A stretch of 64,000 nucleotides of DNA from Metallyticus violacea (GCA_030762175.1 CM060833.1:172545001-172609000), one strand, 5' to 3'; shown: positions 24,630 to 38,689, counted from the stretch's first letter. Numbers and translations: made by a program. The notes: generated by a model from the letters alone, not told the origin.

Positions 24630-25654
24630 CATTGATCGCTTCTAAAGGATTTTGTAATTTATGGGATGTTAAACACTTGTACATAGCTACATGTGTACAT
24701 GTGATATAAGTAGGAAAAATTGAAGCAATTTTGGTATGGTAGCTCCACATATTGGGCGTCATTTTGAAGCGATTTTGTTTAGTGAATTTATTGATGGCCT
24801 CGGCCTGTTGCCTACTCTTCCAGACAACATAATCTTACGATAATTTTTACTGTTTTGTTGAGCGCCGCTCAATAGGATTGGTAGAATATACTTTTCGTTG
24901 AAATAATTATACGATATAGCATTTTACCTATACCATACAGTGTTTACAATAGCAGGCGTAAATAACCGGGTTCGATATGTGACCTTGACCTAAATCGATC
25001 CTCGTAACGTTACTTTGCGACGGAGATGGTAATTATAATCGTAGGACTGCACCTATCCACGCGTTTGAGTCACCGGCCCTCTCATTAACTTTTCACTACT
25101 CACACGGCACTAGAATAATTTACTTTCCTGAGCGAACAAGCCATCAGCAATTTAATTCTTAAACATCGATTCACGTGTTCTTGCGTTGAAGCGTTCCAAG
25201 TATGGTCGACATGATGAAAAAGTGATGAGTTAAGTAGTGATCCCAAACGAGGCGAACTGCCTCCTTATATAATTTTGTGAAAAATTACCTTCACTTGGTT
25301 TACAGACGCCCACGAGGTTCAATAATATAACTGGCGCTTACCACTATGTTTTAAAAGTTTAAAATATACAAAAAGGAGTGACTTGCTAAATGATGTCATG
25401 AGGCGCGAAACCCCGGCCTCCTGACGTAACAAAGTACAAATCATAAATACCCCCCGTCTGACGCTTGGTCATTAAAAAGACATTAAGCTTGTCGTTTGTG
25501 TTCACCTTTTGTTACATGTTGCTATTTCATCATCTTGCCATTGTTTTCCATTAGCAGCTTTGAGTTGTCCACAGAGATGTCATATAAACAACTATTACCC
25601 TAGAGTTATATATTAGGATAAATGTGTTATATTAACATTATTAATGAAACAAAG

Positions 25655-25682
25655 CTATATATATATATATATATATATATAT
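25655..25682. repeat. (TA)n microsatellite
   Basis: About 14 uninterrupted TA units. Confidence 0.9.
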
Positions 25683-26359
25683 GATACATTAACATTATAA
25701 CGGAGACATGCTTGTTTATTTTGTAAATGTAATGCCAAGTAATGATTTGCATGTTAGTACTCAATATGTATAGCACTTTGTACTGTGAAAGAATTATACA
25801 TTTTATTTCGTTATTATCTATAATGTAATAATTATTCTCATAAAATATTTAAAATTATATTCATTTTATTTTTATTTTTTATTTTATTTTTTCTGACTAC
25901 TTTGTTAATTTTAGGAATGAATGTGTGTTTCGAATATTTAAGATATATTTCACAATTTAAATACAGAAATTAATGTGATTTAAGCATAGATTAGAATAAG
26001 GATAAGCGTTAGAGACAGAAGAAAAATAAAGTATAAATAAAAGAAAAGTGTCTAGAGACGAGAAAGAACAAGAGTTTTATATCTTAAGCTTTGTCTTATT
26101 ACGGAAATATAAAAAAGTTTTAAATAAAGTTCTGACCAGGGACCTGTTTAAATTTTCTTTTTATGTAGAAAGTTTCTCTTCCTCTCAATCCTTCCTTTTC
26201 CATTCATTTTCTCTTCTTCGCTCTGTCCTGCAGTTCATCTTCAAGCTATTTACTTTTTCTCATTGTGCTTTGGGGGGGGGGGGGTTGGAGGAAAAGTTTG
26301 CTTTATAGAGATTTATTGCTCGATGTGGCCAACATGCCCTACTACTTGGAAAACAAGAC

Positions 26360-26399
26360 TATATATATATATATATATATAGTACACGTTTATTAAGGT

Positions 26400-26445
<46 letters not shown>

Positions 26446-26464
26446 AAACGTATATTAAGGTCAA
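26360..26464. repeat. Duplicated unit of a TA tract plus unique flank
   Basis: Two successive units, each a TA run followed by a conserved flank: ACACGTTTATTAAGGTCAA at 26384-26402 and AAACGTATATTAAGGTCAA at 26446-26464. The TA runs are about 10 and 20 units. The unit, not only the dinucleotide, was duplicated. Confidence 0.85.
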
Positions 26465-29400
26465 TTATTAGTACCCTTTGTTGATTCCCACTTCGTTAGC
26501 ATATTGAAGAATAAAATAATGAAAGATATAAAGAAAGAAGGAAGAAGAAGAAGAAGAAATGTTTATAGGATGATTGAATAGAATGCAGCCTGCCTATGGA
26601 TTGTGTTCTATGTGGCAATATTGTCAAATGTAATGTAAAGTACTTGATGTGAGACAGTGAAAGATCCAAATCTTTTCTGAAGTCCCATTGTTAGGATAAC
26701 AATCTGTAACAGTTACTTAGGGCGATAATAATGGTTATTGTGAAAACTGATTCATATTCGCTCTGTTTTAGCCGAGGAGTAGGTGCCCGACTTTTAACCT
26801 CTGGAAATTGCCATTATATCAGAGCCGTTTGCTTTTGTACTAACTTCTAATCGACGTGCTAACCTATTGAGTTAGAGGAGCTAACTCTGTGCTTTGAGCT
26901 TGGATATTTTCAGAGAATTTTACAAGGCAACTATTTAATGCACGTATGTATAATTCTAATATGAAACGTGATATCGAGAGCAAAAGGAAAAACATTTTCT
27001 TGGCATACGTAACCAGTATTATGAAAAGCTATATCAACCATTAAGTAATGAAAAGCGTAGCAAGTAGTTTTAAAGTAAGCTCGTATAGATGAAAATGAAC
27101 AGTACGGCACTTAAAATCACATTCGAATGCCTGCATAAAGTGATGACACTCTTTCCTCTTTTTCCTCTTTTCAGTTTTATGTTTTGTTTTGTTTTGTTGT
27201 TAAGAATTAATGTTATACTTTTATAATTAAAGCAACCTGTATCAAAAGTGCAAAACAATTGGATACTATGGTTTTTTCTGAAATTGTGACAGTGGTCTGT
27301 TTTCTGTAGTGCTTGTTACACAAGCCTCGGAATTGCTTACCTCCCACGAGGTCTATGCGCCGTTACCATCTTGTCGGTAATTTACGTGTTGCGTCATATA
27401 AGGAACATTTGGGAATCGGTTACATTCATTCCATTCAGCGCATCTGTGTCCTCTTTATAGCACAATCAGAGTGGACTGGTTTAGAAAAATGCAAAATTGC
27501 CCAATTGTACTGCTACACATTGTCAAAATACATGCACACTAAACAACAATTACCAATATTCTCCTAGGCACGCAAGAAAAATGTATTAGTGACACTAAAA
27601 GAAGGATTTAATATGAGAACTCACCATACAGGTCTGGGAACTTATTAAAGTGTTGTCCACGAGTGAGAGTATAGCATCATTCTGTAGTTAGTACATCAGA
27701 AAAAAATAGTTCATTTGGACAAAAAAACGCATGATTTAGAGACTTACCTTTATATTATTTTGAATTATATTATAATTCAATTTATATTTTAAAGCATTCT
27801 TTAAAAATCTGCAGCACTTGGCGTTAACGAACATCATACGCAAGTCCTCACATATTAATAAATCGGTCTAGACTTTTCTAAATAGATACTTATATGATAG
27901 AAAAGAATGCTTTTTATTAAGTTGTATCTTAATTAGGTAGGGCGTTTGTAATGTGCAGTGTTACGTACTGTGTTGTATTGCCGTGGCATGAACCAAAGTG
28001 CCCATCATGGATTGTCGATGTCTGTGCTTCATCCTCCACAAGTGACTTTTGGTTTATGAAATGCAAGAAAGTGAAAACAGGCGCGGGCTGAACCGGAGTG
28101 GTGGCTGACTTTTACTGCTCTTGAAACTGCACGACAGCAGCATTGTGTTGAGATGAGAATCTTCAATATGTTTTTTTTTTTTTGCTATTTTTTTTAATTT
28201 TTATTTAAAAAAATATCCCCTGAACCCCCTCTTTGAATTCGTCCTTGGTGATGATTATAATGCTATTAATATTTATTGTTCTCATATCGTAATACTATTG
28301 TGTAATTAATTCTTTAAAATGCGAAGAACATTATGGGACTGAGAGGGAAAAAATAGATAATGAAGGTAAGCAACTGTATATTATAAGTTTTCTTGTTATT
28401 TCCTTTCTAGATAATAATTATGAAATATGCCGTGCAATAAACATTGCATTTGTAATAATAATACATTTGTTTCCCCATTGTAACTTGCAGTTAAATGTAA
28501 CGTTTGAATTTATACAGAGGAAGGGTAACAACAAAAATAATGGGATCGCGAACCGGCCCTTCAGTCGCTGTCCTAACGTAAATGTGTGGCGCAGCTGTTT
28601 TTCGTTGACTCTACGAAAACGTATACCGCTGCACAGCAGTTTCTAAGGGAAATCTTTAATTTAGAAAACTGTATTAGTAATGCATTTTAACTGTTAGTTA
28701 TCTCTACAGTGCAATCAGTTTCAGTTATGGTGGAAGCACGTGCTGGTCCTTTTAGTATAGTAAAAGACCGTCAAGAAAATTCGTTGAAAAGTGGCAACAA
28801 GACAAAGGTTTTATTAACGAAGTTTGTAATTAGCAACCAGAGCTAACAATTAAAAACGTTGCATCAGCTATTTATTTATTGGAGAAATAAATAATTCTGC
28901 TTAACCATTCGGAGTAATACATTCATACCTGCTTACATCAGGGTAGTAGTGGGGGAGGTATTATAGCAAAGTTTGGTGTCAACAGGTCATCTGGGTTCAT
29001 GTGCCGGTCTTTCGGTTCTGGCAGAGTTCGTTCATACCAAGACTACAGCTCCATTGTGCCTGTCGGTTACAATGGACAATTCTTACAATGCTGTTAAATC
29101 ATAGGGAAGAACTGTAGGCTCCTTTTACTCCTCTCAAGTTTCTTTTATTTTTTTATTTGTTTATTTTTATTGAATTAAGCCACTTATCTCCCATCCAGAG
29201 CTAGGGCTTCCCCAAGCGGGGTGCTCATTGATTTCTCATACGGTGAGCTAGTCCATATGAGCAATTGTTCCTGTGAGTTTGTTAAGTCTATAATGTTTCT
29301 TATTTTACAAGTTTAACTGCAATTTTCTCAAGTCACACCATTAAAACTGGTAAAATTGTTAAGAGATTTAAATGACATGCAATGGGTGTCAATTTAAATG

Positions 29401-31916
29401 ATACGTGTAATGAAGTTTAAGGTATTGCAACTAAACAACAATTCAGCTGCCCTTCTGAAGCAGCGTGTGCACTGAACGAGCGAGTAACAACAATGTAGCA
29501 ATCCATTTAGAGACTGCAAAAGACTAACTTACAGTTCAGTTTTCGGGGCCTTCGTTTTATGAATTTGGTTAATATATACTAAATTGTTTATGTGTATGAT
29601 ATTTGGTTCAGTTTGAAGAAAATTTCCTGTAGTGTTAAGAATACTATTAGTATAATGTGTTCTATTAACAAGGATATACAGAAATGTAGGCCTATATTAC
29701 ATATTATATAGTTTATTGTCTCTGGAACAAATGTACCTATAAAATTATAATGTATATAATTTCACACCCACATTTATTGACTGGTGATTCTGCATCGATG
29801 CTGTTGAACTTCTGCCACCTCTTATTGTCTAAAATAAATACACTAACTGAGCGCTGCTAGTTCTAAGAGCACATTTTAAATTCTTACTAATCAGATTATT
29901 TCTGTTCACAGGGATACTTAAATTAAACATAAGAGGGAAAATGTCTATGAAGGTGAGGAAAACGTAGCTGAAGAAATTGCCGGTAAAACTCAAGAACGCT
30001 ATACCGGCTATAAGATTTTGTAGTTGGCATGTAGGGGTTTCTTGCTGAAAAACAGGATGGTGATATTATAGTTAATAATTCGCATAGCAATAGGCTGAAT
30101 GATAATAATAGTCCTAATACTTAACAAAGTTACAGTAATAATGAGTTTAATAACCAAATAATATACCTAATAATAACAATAACAATGCTAATTTGCAGCT
30201 AATGCATTTAACTATTCATAAATATTAATATATTTCCTTCGCAACTATTGAATCAAATAAATTGTCTTTCAGTTTTTTACCCTGTGTTGCTCGGTCGAAA
30301 GCCTGATAACACGCATGATAAACAGTTGATTTAAAAAGGTTTTATCATAAACTTGTTTATTAAAATTTTGAATTATATGTTTTTGAATATTGAACTTTCT
30401 CACGTGTTACAACTTTTGTGGCACATTAAACTTGTTGCATTTCCTTCATATCCAACAAATAAATATAAATATTCCCAGTAACCGCCACCCTCCGAGCGAG
30501 GCAGTTTGACTTCTCTCACGCGAGTAACGAAGAGTGCTGTTGCACAAAGAGCTGAGTTGTATAGTCCACGTAACTCAAATTTGATTAAGAAATGTCCCGG
30601 AATTGGCTTAACGTTGCTATAGAATCACTTCGCGTGCCACAAAGTTCTAGGGAACATGCTTGCTTAGAAATATTGTTGTTAGAAACCTACCCGAGAGTCT
30701 CTTATTCACGGCAATTGCATTTCTAGGAAAAAAAAACTTTTTTTTTTTTTGTTCAGTGCTTAATAATTTTGCATTTGGGACAAGATCGTTAATTAGCTAA
30801 CATTGCTAACTTTTTGCTGAAGCTCTTAGAGAACACTTCCTGTACACCTTTGCCTAAGGATTCCGAATACTTGTAAGTTTGTTTTATGAGGTGAGGAAAT
30901 AGCCTTTTACTATTTCGGCCTTCTTATTCTTCCTCCACTTTCATAGTCTTATCAGCAGTCTGCAGACTCTTCAATTCTGTTTTTTTTTTAAATCTGTTAA
31001 TAATTTTTTAGTTTCTCCCTATATTTTATACTCTTTTATGTTGAACTCATTTTGTTTGCAATAAAATAAATATTTTAAGATAACAAATTATTGTTTCTGA
31101 TATAAAAATATAAATGTAATAAAAATTAAATAAATTGCCTCATAGAATAAATGTTTTTGTAGCGTTCATTAATATGCCAAGGCACATGTATTACATTAAT
31201 TTCTTATTTTAAAAAGTAAAAATTTTAAATGTGTTATTGTTACTACCTGAGTAAACACACAAACATTCTCTCTTTTGTGTATCCTTTGAAAGTCACCCTT
31301 CCCTCCCTCTCTTTTTCAAATTTTTGTTTAATGTGTCACATTGAAACATGGATTCCAAGTTCAGATTACTTTATATTTTAAAATTATTGCAATATGTGCC
31401 GCACAGTTGCTCTCCTTCCGCCTTCTGTACTCTGTAACCTGTTCAGGCTTGCTGGGATACCAAAATTGCTAAAAATATAACCGTACATGAACAACGTTCA
31501 CTAAAAACAAACAATTTATGAAATGGAAAAGAGAGGACAAGTATATTTTACTTTTTGTTGTTTCCTTAAAAAAAAAACAAAAAAAAAAACAATATTTTGA
31601 TATTATCACCCAGGCTCACTACCATGAATGAGTGTCGCAGAGCTAATACATCAGATCACTGTCGGCTGTGAAGCCTCTGAGAAGCCACTCAGTTCCGTCT
31701 TCGTCCTAGAAACTCTTGCTTCCCTGCTGATTCCATTGCGGTGTGTTCTTTAATTTCATGCATGTGATAGTGAAATGAGGACGCATCTTATAACTCAGCA
31801 AGTTCCCAGTACCTCTGTACAAGTGTGTCCTTTAGAAGTGCAAATTGTAGACACTAGGGCACTGAAAATCAGAATTTAATTCGACAAGTTGGCCTGCATG
31901 ATGAAAACAATAATGC

Positions 31917-32150
31917 GTGGTGCGTTGTAATTGCAAGGTGCATAATATAGTTCATATATTTGCAATGTACGGTAAATTTAGAGGTGCCTCGCAGATAAAT
32001 GCTCATTGGTTTGAACAATTTTTCGACAATGAGAGAAACATGCACATTTTCAACAAAATTCTTCCAATGCACTGCCCATGATTCTTTGAAGGCTGTAAGG
32101 GAGATTTTTGATGACAGAATCCTTTCTAAGGGTGGCACATTCCCCATCTT
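31917..32150. repeat. Uncharacterised dispersed repeat, copy B
   Basis: Partner of the 11.7-kb copy (landmarks given there). A reverse-strand ORF of 99 codons (31869-32168) covers most of it and includes TAFKESWAVHWKNFVENVHV, while a different frame gives LQRIMGSALEEFC, similar to LQRIAGTVGYGRIC in copy A. Conservation of the second frame hints that an ancestral protein was read in it. A forward ORF of 99 codons also crosses the region, so ORF length alone is not evidence of coding. Confidence 0.5.
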
Positions 32151-32299
32151 ACAGCATGCGAATATCATCTGTAGAATTCACTTCTGGAAGCAAATGATAC
32201 GGTACGCAGTGTGCTTAGGCATTCAAAACTTTCCGATTCTGAAGTCGTATGGCGCTCTAAAAGCGTTAAAACTTACGTTATTCGTGTGTTGTCGTTGAT

Positions 32300-35200
32300 A
32301 AAGAGCCTCATTAATCAATGTTAATAAAAAAGAAGACCAGAGTTGATGTCCTTTTCGAGTTTTTCTTCGCCGCTATCGAAGCTGGAAACCCATTTGAAGG
32401 CGGTGTTACATAATGGGGTCTTATCGGCACACACGCTGATTGAACGCTTGTGAGTATTCACTAGCCTTACGCAGAAACCAAATAGTTAACCTTTGTACGT
32501 GATAATTCACCATAGCTTGTCCGCATCATTATGCACTTTGACGTAAAAAACGATATGTATTTCTCTCGCACCCATCTTCGTGGTGCCAATTTTTGCATGA
32601 ATAACCAACATGTGTATTCTGTTGTTTTAATGAAATGCATATCATATGAGTGACTCGTATGCATTGCATATCATACAAAGTCACTCGTACTGTTTTATAT
32701 GAGAAATACAGTTTAAAAAACTAATTTAAATTTAAGGAAAAGATTAATTGCTACTTTAGAGTGCTCATTTCAAGGATATAATATATGCAGAAGATTTCTT
32801 TAAATCGACCACAGTTTAAGCGATTTCCTCTAATTTTTTTAAAGAAACAGATAACAGTTTGTAAAAGCAAGAGAATGGTAATATATTCTTTTCAAATGAG
32901 ATGAATGCTGTGTGAGTTGAATTCAGAATGTAATAAATTTGAGTGTTCCTTACGTTGTATCACACGTACGATGTACAAAGTGTAACAATCTCTGTGATAT
33001 TTGTTTGGCATCAGCTGCCATTACAGTTTGTCAAATATGTCGAACAGCAAAACAATCGAAGTTATAAGTGAAAGCGCTTTACTCATTTGAATTTCTCAAT
33101 GAAAATTTAAATTAACAAGTAATTGTGATTTACAAATTTCCTCTTGCAAGGCTACTTCGATTATTGGAAGCACTTTGCGTTCCGGTGAACCATCTACTAG
33201 GCACGAAATAGGTCGTGGCGGCCAGTCAGCCTACAGATCCCGTCCATGTCGATTCATTATCTTTCCGTACATTTAGTAAAAATAAATGCACAAAATCTTA
33301 TTTATCTTATAATAAATACTGCCTTCTATTATTCTTGGCATTTATGTCCCCGTGTTGTCTTTTGTTCATCTGCAGTAGAGAGTTATTTCTATAGATTTCT
33401 GAACTAATATTCGTAAGTGGTAAGTTTATAGCGAACATGCTACATTTAGAAATGATTTTGTCATCAAAAAACTCCCTTAGAGCCTCTAAAGAATCATGAA
33501 CAGTGTTGGCATTTGGGAATCTTTTTGAAATCCACGTTGTTGTTCAAACCTCGAATATTTGTATACATCTCTGGATTTGCAGTATATTAAAAAATACAAA
33601 CGAATTCTCTTAGCAGTTATAACGAACAACACACAACGATTTATCTTGGTGAATAAATTGCAGAATTTCATTGCTCCAGAATCTAAAGTTTTTCAATGGG
33701 CAATATTCTGCTAACTTTTTATGATATTCTATTTCAAATTTCATGTCCAATAGTCGCACCTTTCAGTATGCTGACAGATACTGTTGATGTCCCAAAAATA
33801 CCAGGTTACAAAGTTAACAGTTGTTGTGAAGTTTGTCCGACATCTGAGATATCTCAGCAGAAAGCTGGTAGAAATTTGATTTCTTTGATTTATATATATA
33901 AGCCAAAATTATCCAGGCCGTTTAAAATGAGGGTACTGAGGACCACTCGAAGAAAGAGACTGTCTTCTAAATAGTATTTTGAAACGAAATTTGGACTATT
34001 TTGTGCCAGTCAACATTTTGAGATTTTCCGACATTCAAAGAAATGGATTCGAAAATTTAGCCTTCTGATTGTGAATATGGTATGATGGCACAGAACAGTA
34101 GGCCAGATTCTTTAATGCAGCTGAAAGCGTATTTTTTTTATCGGAAAATACGATTTAATGTATGTACATCAAGATAAAAAGAAAATCAATTTCTTTTGCA
34201 GGTTGTCAACTATCACCGGAAGAGACTTTGCGAAGGGAACATTTGCCACCGTGCTACTATTGATATATTCTGATATTACAAACACAAAGTAACATTTCAA
34301 GCTTTGGTGACAATCTTTAAAGTTGACCAACTTTTGTAAAATTACTTTTTTGTAAAAATGGAATACTACTTACTGGTGACTCAATTAAGAATAAAGTTTT
34401 TGTCCTTTTCCACTGTTGTACGTACCGTTTTAATATTAACTATTTTAATTATAGCAATAACTTTCGTTCTCTAGACCACTACCGCAGTTTAACATAGCCT
34501 GAAGTAGCGAAGTTTAAATATATGCTTATTCTTAATTTGCTCTTAAAATTATAAGTTGCTCTGAATTTTTACACAACTACTTGCTTACCTTTTAAATTAC
34601 TTACCATCAGTGTATTTTAAATCGTGTATCGAGAAACGAAGGAATATGCATTATGGTTAACATATTGTTTGAAGTCACCATATGCCATTGCAGAACAAAC
34701 ATTCAAAGGGGGAAATATCACAAGTTGTTTAACTCAAATTTCAGGCTTTATCAACGCAGGCAAGGATAATAACTCAGTTATAAGCCTATTCATATTAGCA
34801 GATGTAAACCGGTCCATCAGTCCTCCAGTTCAAATGATTACATGGACCCAGCGAGGGACCATTATGCATCTGTAATGGCACATAACGTCCCTAAGGGATC
34901 ACCTCTATCAATCCTATGTGTTTGATGGAACGAAATACTGGTACAAACATCAAGCACATCAAATATTTGGTGCGAAACTGTGCTAAAGAGTATGGTTCAA
35001 ATCACAGGGAGTGCTTTATTAATCGTATAGTAGACATAGCTGGATAAGTTAGATTACACTTTATGCATTATTAAAGTGTATTAATTGTAAATTGCTATCA
35101 TTATTGCCGATTAAGTTCTAATTGTAATGTGTGCGAAATATTTAAATTTATTTGTGTTCAAAATAAGAAATGAAAAACCATATAGTTGACTGTAATAGAA

Positions 35201-35430
35201 CTGCTCTAATATTAATAATCTCTTATATATTTATATATTAATTAAAGATAGAATGTGTTTTAAATGTGGAACATATTTCTGGTATTTCATTAGTTCTTGC
35301 CAAATTATCTTCAATTATAATTTTCAAACGAATGGACATGAGAGTAACTCGGAGAAAATTTTTGAAATGTACGGTGGTGTATGTTTTACGAAAGTGTTGG
35401 TGCTACATTCTACCCCCTGCTGCTGTTAGA
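32300..35430. other. AT-rich region, no recognised gene
   Basis: Only short ORFs (61-92 codons) without a known domain. No repeat of note. Confidence 0.5.
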
Positions 35431-35439
35431 ATGTTTGCC

Positions 35440-36080
35440 TGGATTTCGGGCGCTGCAGGGAGTGAGTATCCTTCACCGGCTCTCCAACTCTCTCTTTCGC
35501 GTTAAGTTCCTTGACTGGTATTTGATAGGAAATTATGTTGATCATCGCATATAGCGCAACTCAGAGGCAGGTGTGAACGTTGTCTTTGTCTTTTACGCGT
35601 TTTAAGTGGCACATCCTGGGGAACAGACCTGACGATTCTTTTACGTTTCTACCGTTCTCTAACCCAGTCCAAAATTGATTATGGCTCTGTGCGATCTTCA
35701 CTTCTTCGTCGCCTTAATCCCATTCATCACCGGAGTATTCGTGTCGCCATTGGAGCATTCCTCGCTAATACTGTGTCCAGCCAATGTGCGGAGTCTGGAG
35801 AACCTCCTCTATCTTACATTTTACTTACAGGTTATGGTTGTCGATTTGCTGCTCAACCTCGTCATCCCACTAATGAGTCGTTGGACCGATTTTACGCTAC
35901 TAGATCTCTTGCTGCCAACCCTGCTGGCTTTCGTTTTCGGGAGTTTTTAAGGATTTTGGGTATTGAGTTGCCCGCTTTTCTTAGCCGGGAAAGCTAGTTC
36001 TCCCCCTTGACTTTTAGCAGAGATCTCCGTCCATCTTGGGCTTACGTCCTATCCTAAATCTTTGACTGCAGCCCCTACTA

Positions 36081-36112
<32 letters not shown>

Positions 36113-37105
36113 GCCGCCACCACCACCACCACTAATTTTTATGGCGGAGATCTTTATGCTATTTATCGGGCGATTTTATTTTTTTCTGGACATGGGCTGG
36201 GGGACATTGTCATTTGTCCTGACTCCTTGAGTGTCATTGTGTCTTTCCGAAACCCGTACAACTACCATCCTCTTGTACAGAAAATCCAGGACGCATTCTT
36301 TACGCAAGTTGACGATAGCGTTAGCGTAACTCTGCTATGGGTTCCTGATCATGTGGGACTTCAAGGCAACGAGACCGCTGATGTCGCAGAAAAATCCGCT
36401 CTTTTAGACCCTGCTGAATTTGAGCAATGTTTCTACTCGAGGATTTTTAGGCATTCTTTACGTAGAGGCGTTCTCTCGTGCTGGCGCGAGGTATGGGATT
36501 AACTCCATGACAATCAGCTTCGAGAACAGAAATCAGCACCTTTTAATTGGTTAATTTCTTCTCGCGCAGTTCGACGCGAAGAAGTAATTTTAGCACGTTT
36601 ACGGACTGGGTATTACCGTTTTAGTCACCGTTACCTTTTCAAGGTGAACCAGCTCCAGGATGTCCCAATTGTGACCCACCCTAAACACTGCGTCCCGTTT
36701 TAATCGAATGCCATCATCTAGCGGCTTTTAGACTTTTCCTGGGTTTGCCCTCCTCGCTGAAGAAAGTATTTGCAGATAATGTGGTTGCTGTTGAGGTTAT
36801 GCACGTTTTTGGAGCAAGGTGTGATTTTATATCTGACGGGTTCCTTTTAGGGCATTTTAAGACCGTTGTGTTTCCAGCAATTGCTGATGTATTTTATTAC
36901 CAATTTTTGTTCATTGTTCACCTTTTGCCCTTGTTAGTTATTATTGCGTTTTAATTGTTATTCCCCGTCATGCTAATTTTGCTTGTTCTCTACACAGTTA
37001 TGTAGTGTCGATGTGTGGGTTATTAGTTTTATATTGGTACAATTTTAGTGTGTTTGGGCGCTAATGGCCAGTTTTGGGCTCTTCAAACAATAATAATCAC
37101 CATCC
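35440..37105 (+). mobile_element. 5'-truncated non-LTR retrotransposon (I/Jockey-type) with RNase H relic
   Basis: From the left, frames encode a reverse-transcriptase C-terminal region (LRVLSGTSWGTDLTILLRFY followed by SLTQSKIDYGS, about 35590-35690), a linker (SGEPPLSYILL), an RNase H domain (DLYAIYRAI near 36150, CPDSLSVIVSF at 36215, WVPDHVGLQGNETAD at 36338) and a post-RNase H block (REEVILARLRTGYYRFSHRY, about 36573-36632). Stops and frameshifts separate them. Of the RNase H acids, the Asp of PDSLS and the Asp of ETAD remain; the AEL Glu is Asp in GGDL, and the first acid (TDGS) is missing where a CCACCG microsatellite lies. The 3' end is marked by GCTAATGGCC, GGGCTC and AACAATAATAATC, as in I-type elements with TAA-like tails. 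The element is dead. A full-length element would be several kilobases, so most of the 5' portion is gone. Confidence 0.8.
36077..36133. repeat. CCACCG microsatellite inside the RNase H region
   Basis: Runs of ACC/GCC units, mostly the hexamer CCACCG, occupy the position of the N-terminal half of the RNase H domain in the surrounding retrotransposon relic. Confidence 0.9.
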
Positions 37106-37109
37106 TAGT

Positions 37110-37765
37110 TTTACTGAGACTGGTACTGTTGATGGCCTTTCAAGATCTGGAAATCTACACTCAGTGAGGTCCGTAGATATAGTCAAAGCAAAGGTGGCCC
37201 ATATTTGGCAGACAGTGATGTCCAAAGTCTTAGACAACACCTTAGACTGAAGATTTTTAATTGTCGATATGGGTCTTTAGAACTGAAGTAGCAGAGGGTG
37301 TTGAGATGCGAACTACTGCTACGGCGTTACTGTAACGGAAACCTCTGTCTACTGACGAGAAAATATTCAATAATGAAGTAAGTTAGAACACTCACTACTG
37401 CCAAAAAAGCGAAGACACAGACGTCATGTTGAGTTTTTTTGGGACTCCAATGCTGTGTTGTTGACAGATTATGACTGTAAGGGCCAGGCAATATCTGTAA
37501 AACATTACCATTATTTTCTGACGAGATTGCGGGAGGCTATCATTAAAAATAGAAGTTGTTCAAGGAAGTTAGTTTGCTGCATGAAGAAACAGTGATGCAT
37601 GTGGCTGCTTTGGATATGAAATGTTACCCCATCCTGGCCCCCGGTGACTTCTTTTTCTTCACTTAAAGATCCCACTGCTGGCAAGCGTTTCCGGGACACG
37701 AAGGGCGAATCAGTTCCTTAGTAGCCAAAGTGAGAAGTTCTATCATCTGTGTCAGTTAGTGCGGT
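37110..37765 (+). mobile_element. Mariner transposase relic (possibly two fused fragments)
   Basis: The left part reads GTVDGLSRSGNLHSVRSVDI (37122-37181), like the HTH linker of a Tc1/mariner-type transposase with a GRPRSVRT motif. The right part is clearly mariner: FFWDSNAVLLTDYDCKG (37434-37484) equals the FWDSxGILLVDYLxKG block, RLREAI follows at 37524, then LLHEETVMHVAAL in place of LLHDNARPHVAAL, then LAPGDFFFF in place of LAPSDFFLF, then AGKRFRD. The second catalytic Asp is replaced by Glu (HEET) while the third (PGD) is kept. At least three frame changes and several stops occur. It begins within 10 bp of the 3' end of the retrotransposon on the left. Confidence 0.75.
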
Positions 37766-38689
37766 GAGTATTCTTGATAATATTAGGGACCTTCGTAACG
37801 TGCGGGCATACCTTGATGATAATGGTAACCACTTTTAATAAATTACCATGCTTCTTTTTCATGAAGGTGTCAAAGTGCGTTGAATTATATCCATCAGATT
37901 CAAAGATACAATTGAACTTTTGGAACGAGAGCGAGGGAAATATAAAAGACACACAATAAGAAATAGCTGCAGATAAAAAATATCTGAGAGTAAAAATTGT
38001 AAAATGCGATGAATAGACGTAACTGAAAGCTCATGAACAGCTAATTATTCAAATCACATTCTTGTATATATTTTAATGTTATTAAGCACATTTAAAATGG
38101 TAGATTAATTGTTGCATATTAAAAATACTCCATCACTTTAATTAATCTCTCTTTTTCTGAGCGACGTGTTCGGTCAAGTGGAATTAGGACATATACAGTG
38201 AAGAAGAATCATAATTTATAGCGCTAAAAGTTAACTTTACAATATTTTGCTAGGTAATGTACACGGTCTACTAGTTTCATTGTTCTCACTTCCGGTTCCA
38301 TTCTATGAGAGGTGTGAAAGTTTAGACATGTTCAGTTCCGCCTACAGCAAAATGAGATGATGCGCGACAAACAAGGGCGTTCCAAAGAGTGTGGGGGCAC
38401 AGAGGGGCAGTTGCTCCCTCTCAAGGTTTTTAAAATGAATACATTTTCATTTAATTGCCAAATTACTGATATTTTAAAATAAAGTATTTAAGTTGAACAT
38501 AATTTATCAATATACATTTTCTTTGCTATATTGATTTTAATAATTAGACTGATCAATTGCTTTTTCAAACTTGGTAAATTTTAATCATCATCTACTTTCA
38601 AAAATATGTTGCCCCTCCCTCAAAAATATTCTGCCGAAACCCTTGGCGATGAACAATACGTTACTATGAAATTCTGATTTCATCTCAAC

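Larger units (their letters stand above)
23270..31900. other. Long AT-rich region with simple repeats, no recognised gene
   Basis: No ORF above 99 codons and no transposon or RNA motif I can defend. Features inside are a two-copy 29-bp duplication (24572-24629), TA tracts (25655-25682 and the duplicated pair at 26360-26464), a G run of about 13 at 26272-26284, a GAA run at 26545-26558 and A- and T-rich runs near 28.2, 30.7 and 31.6 kb. The word GTAGGCCTATATTAC at 29685-29699 contains the palindrome TAGGCCTA. If there is a gene in the window, exons too short to recognise could hide here. Confidence 0.5.
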
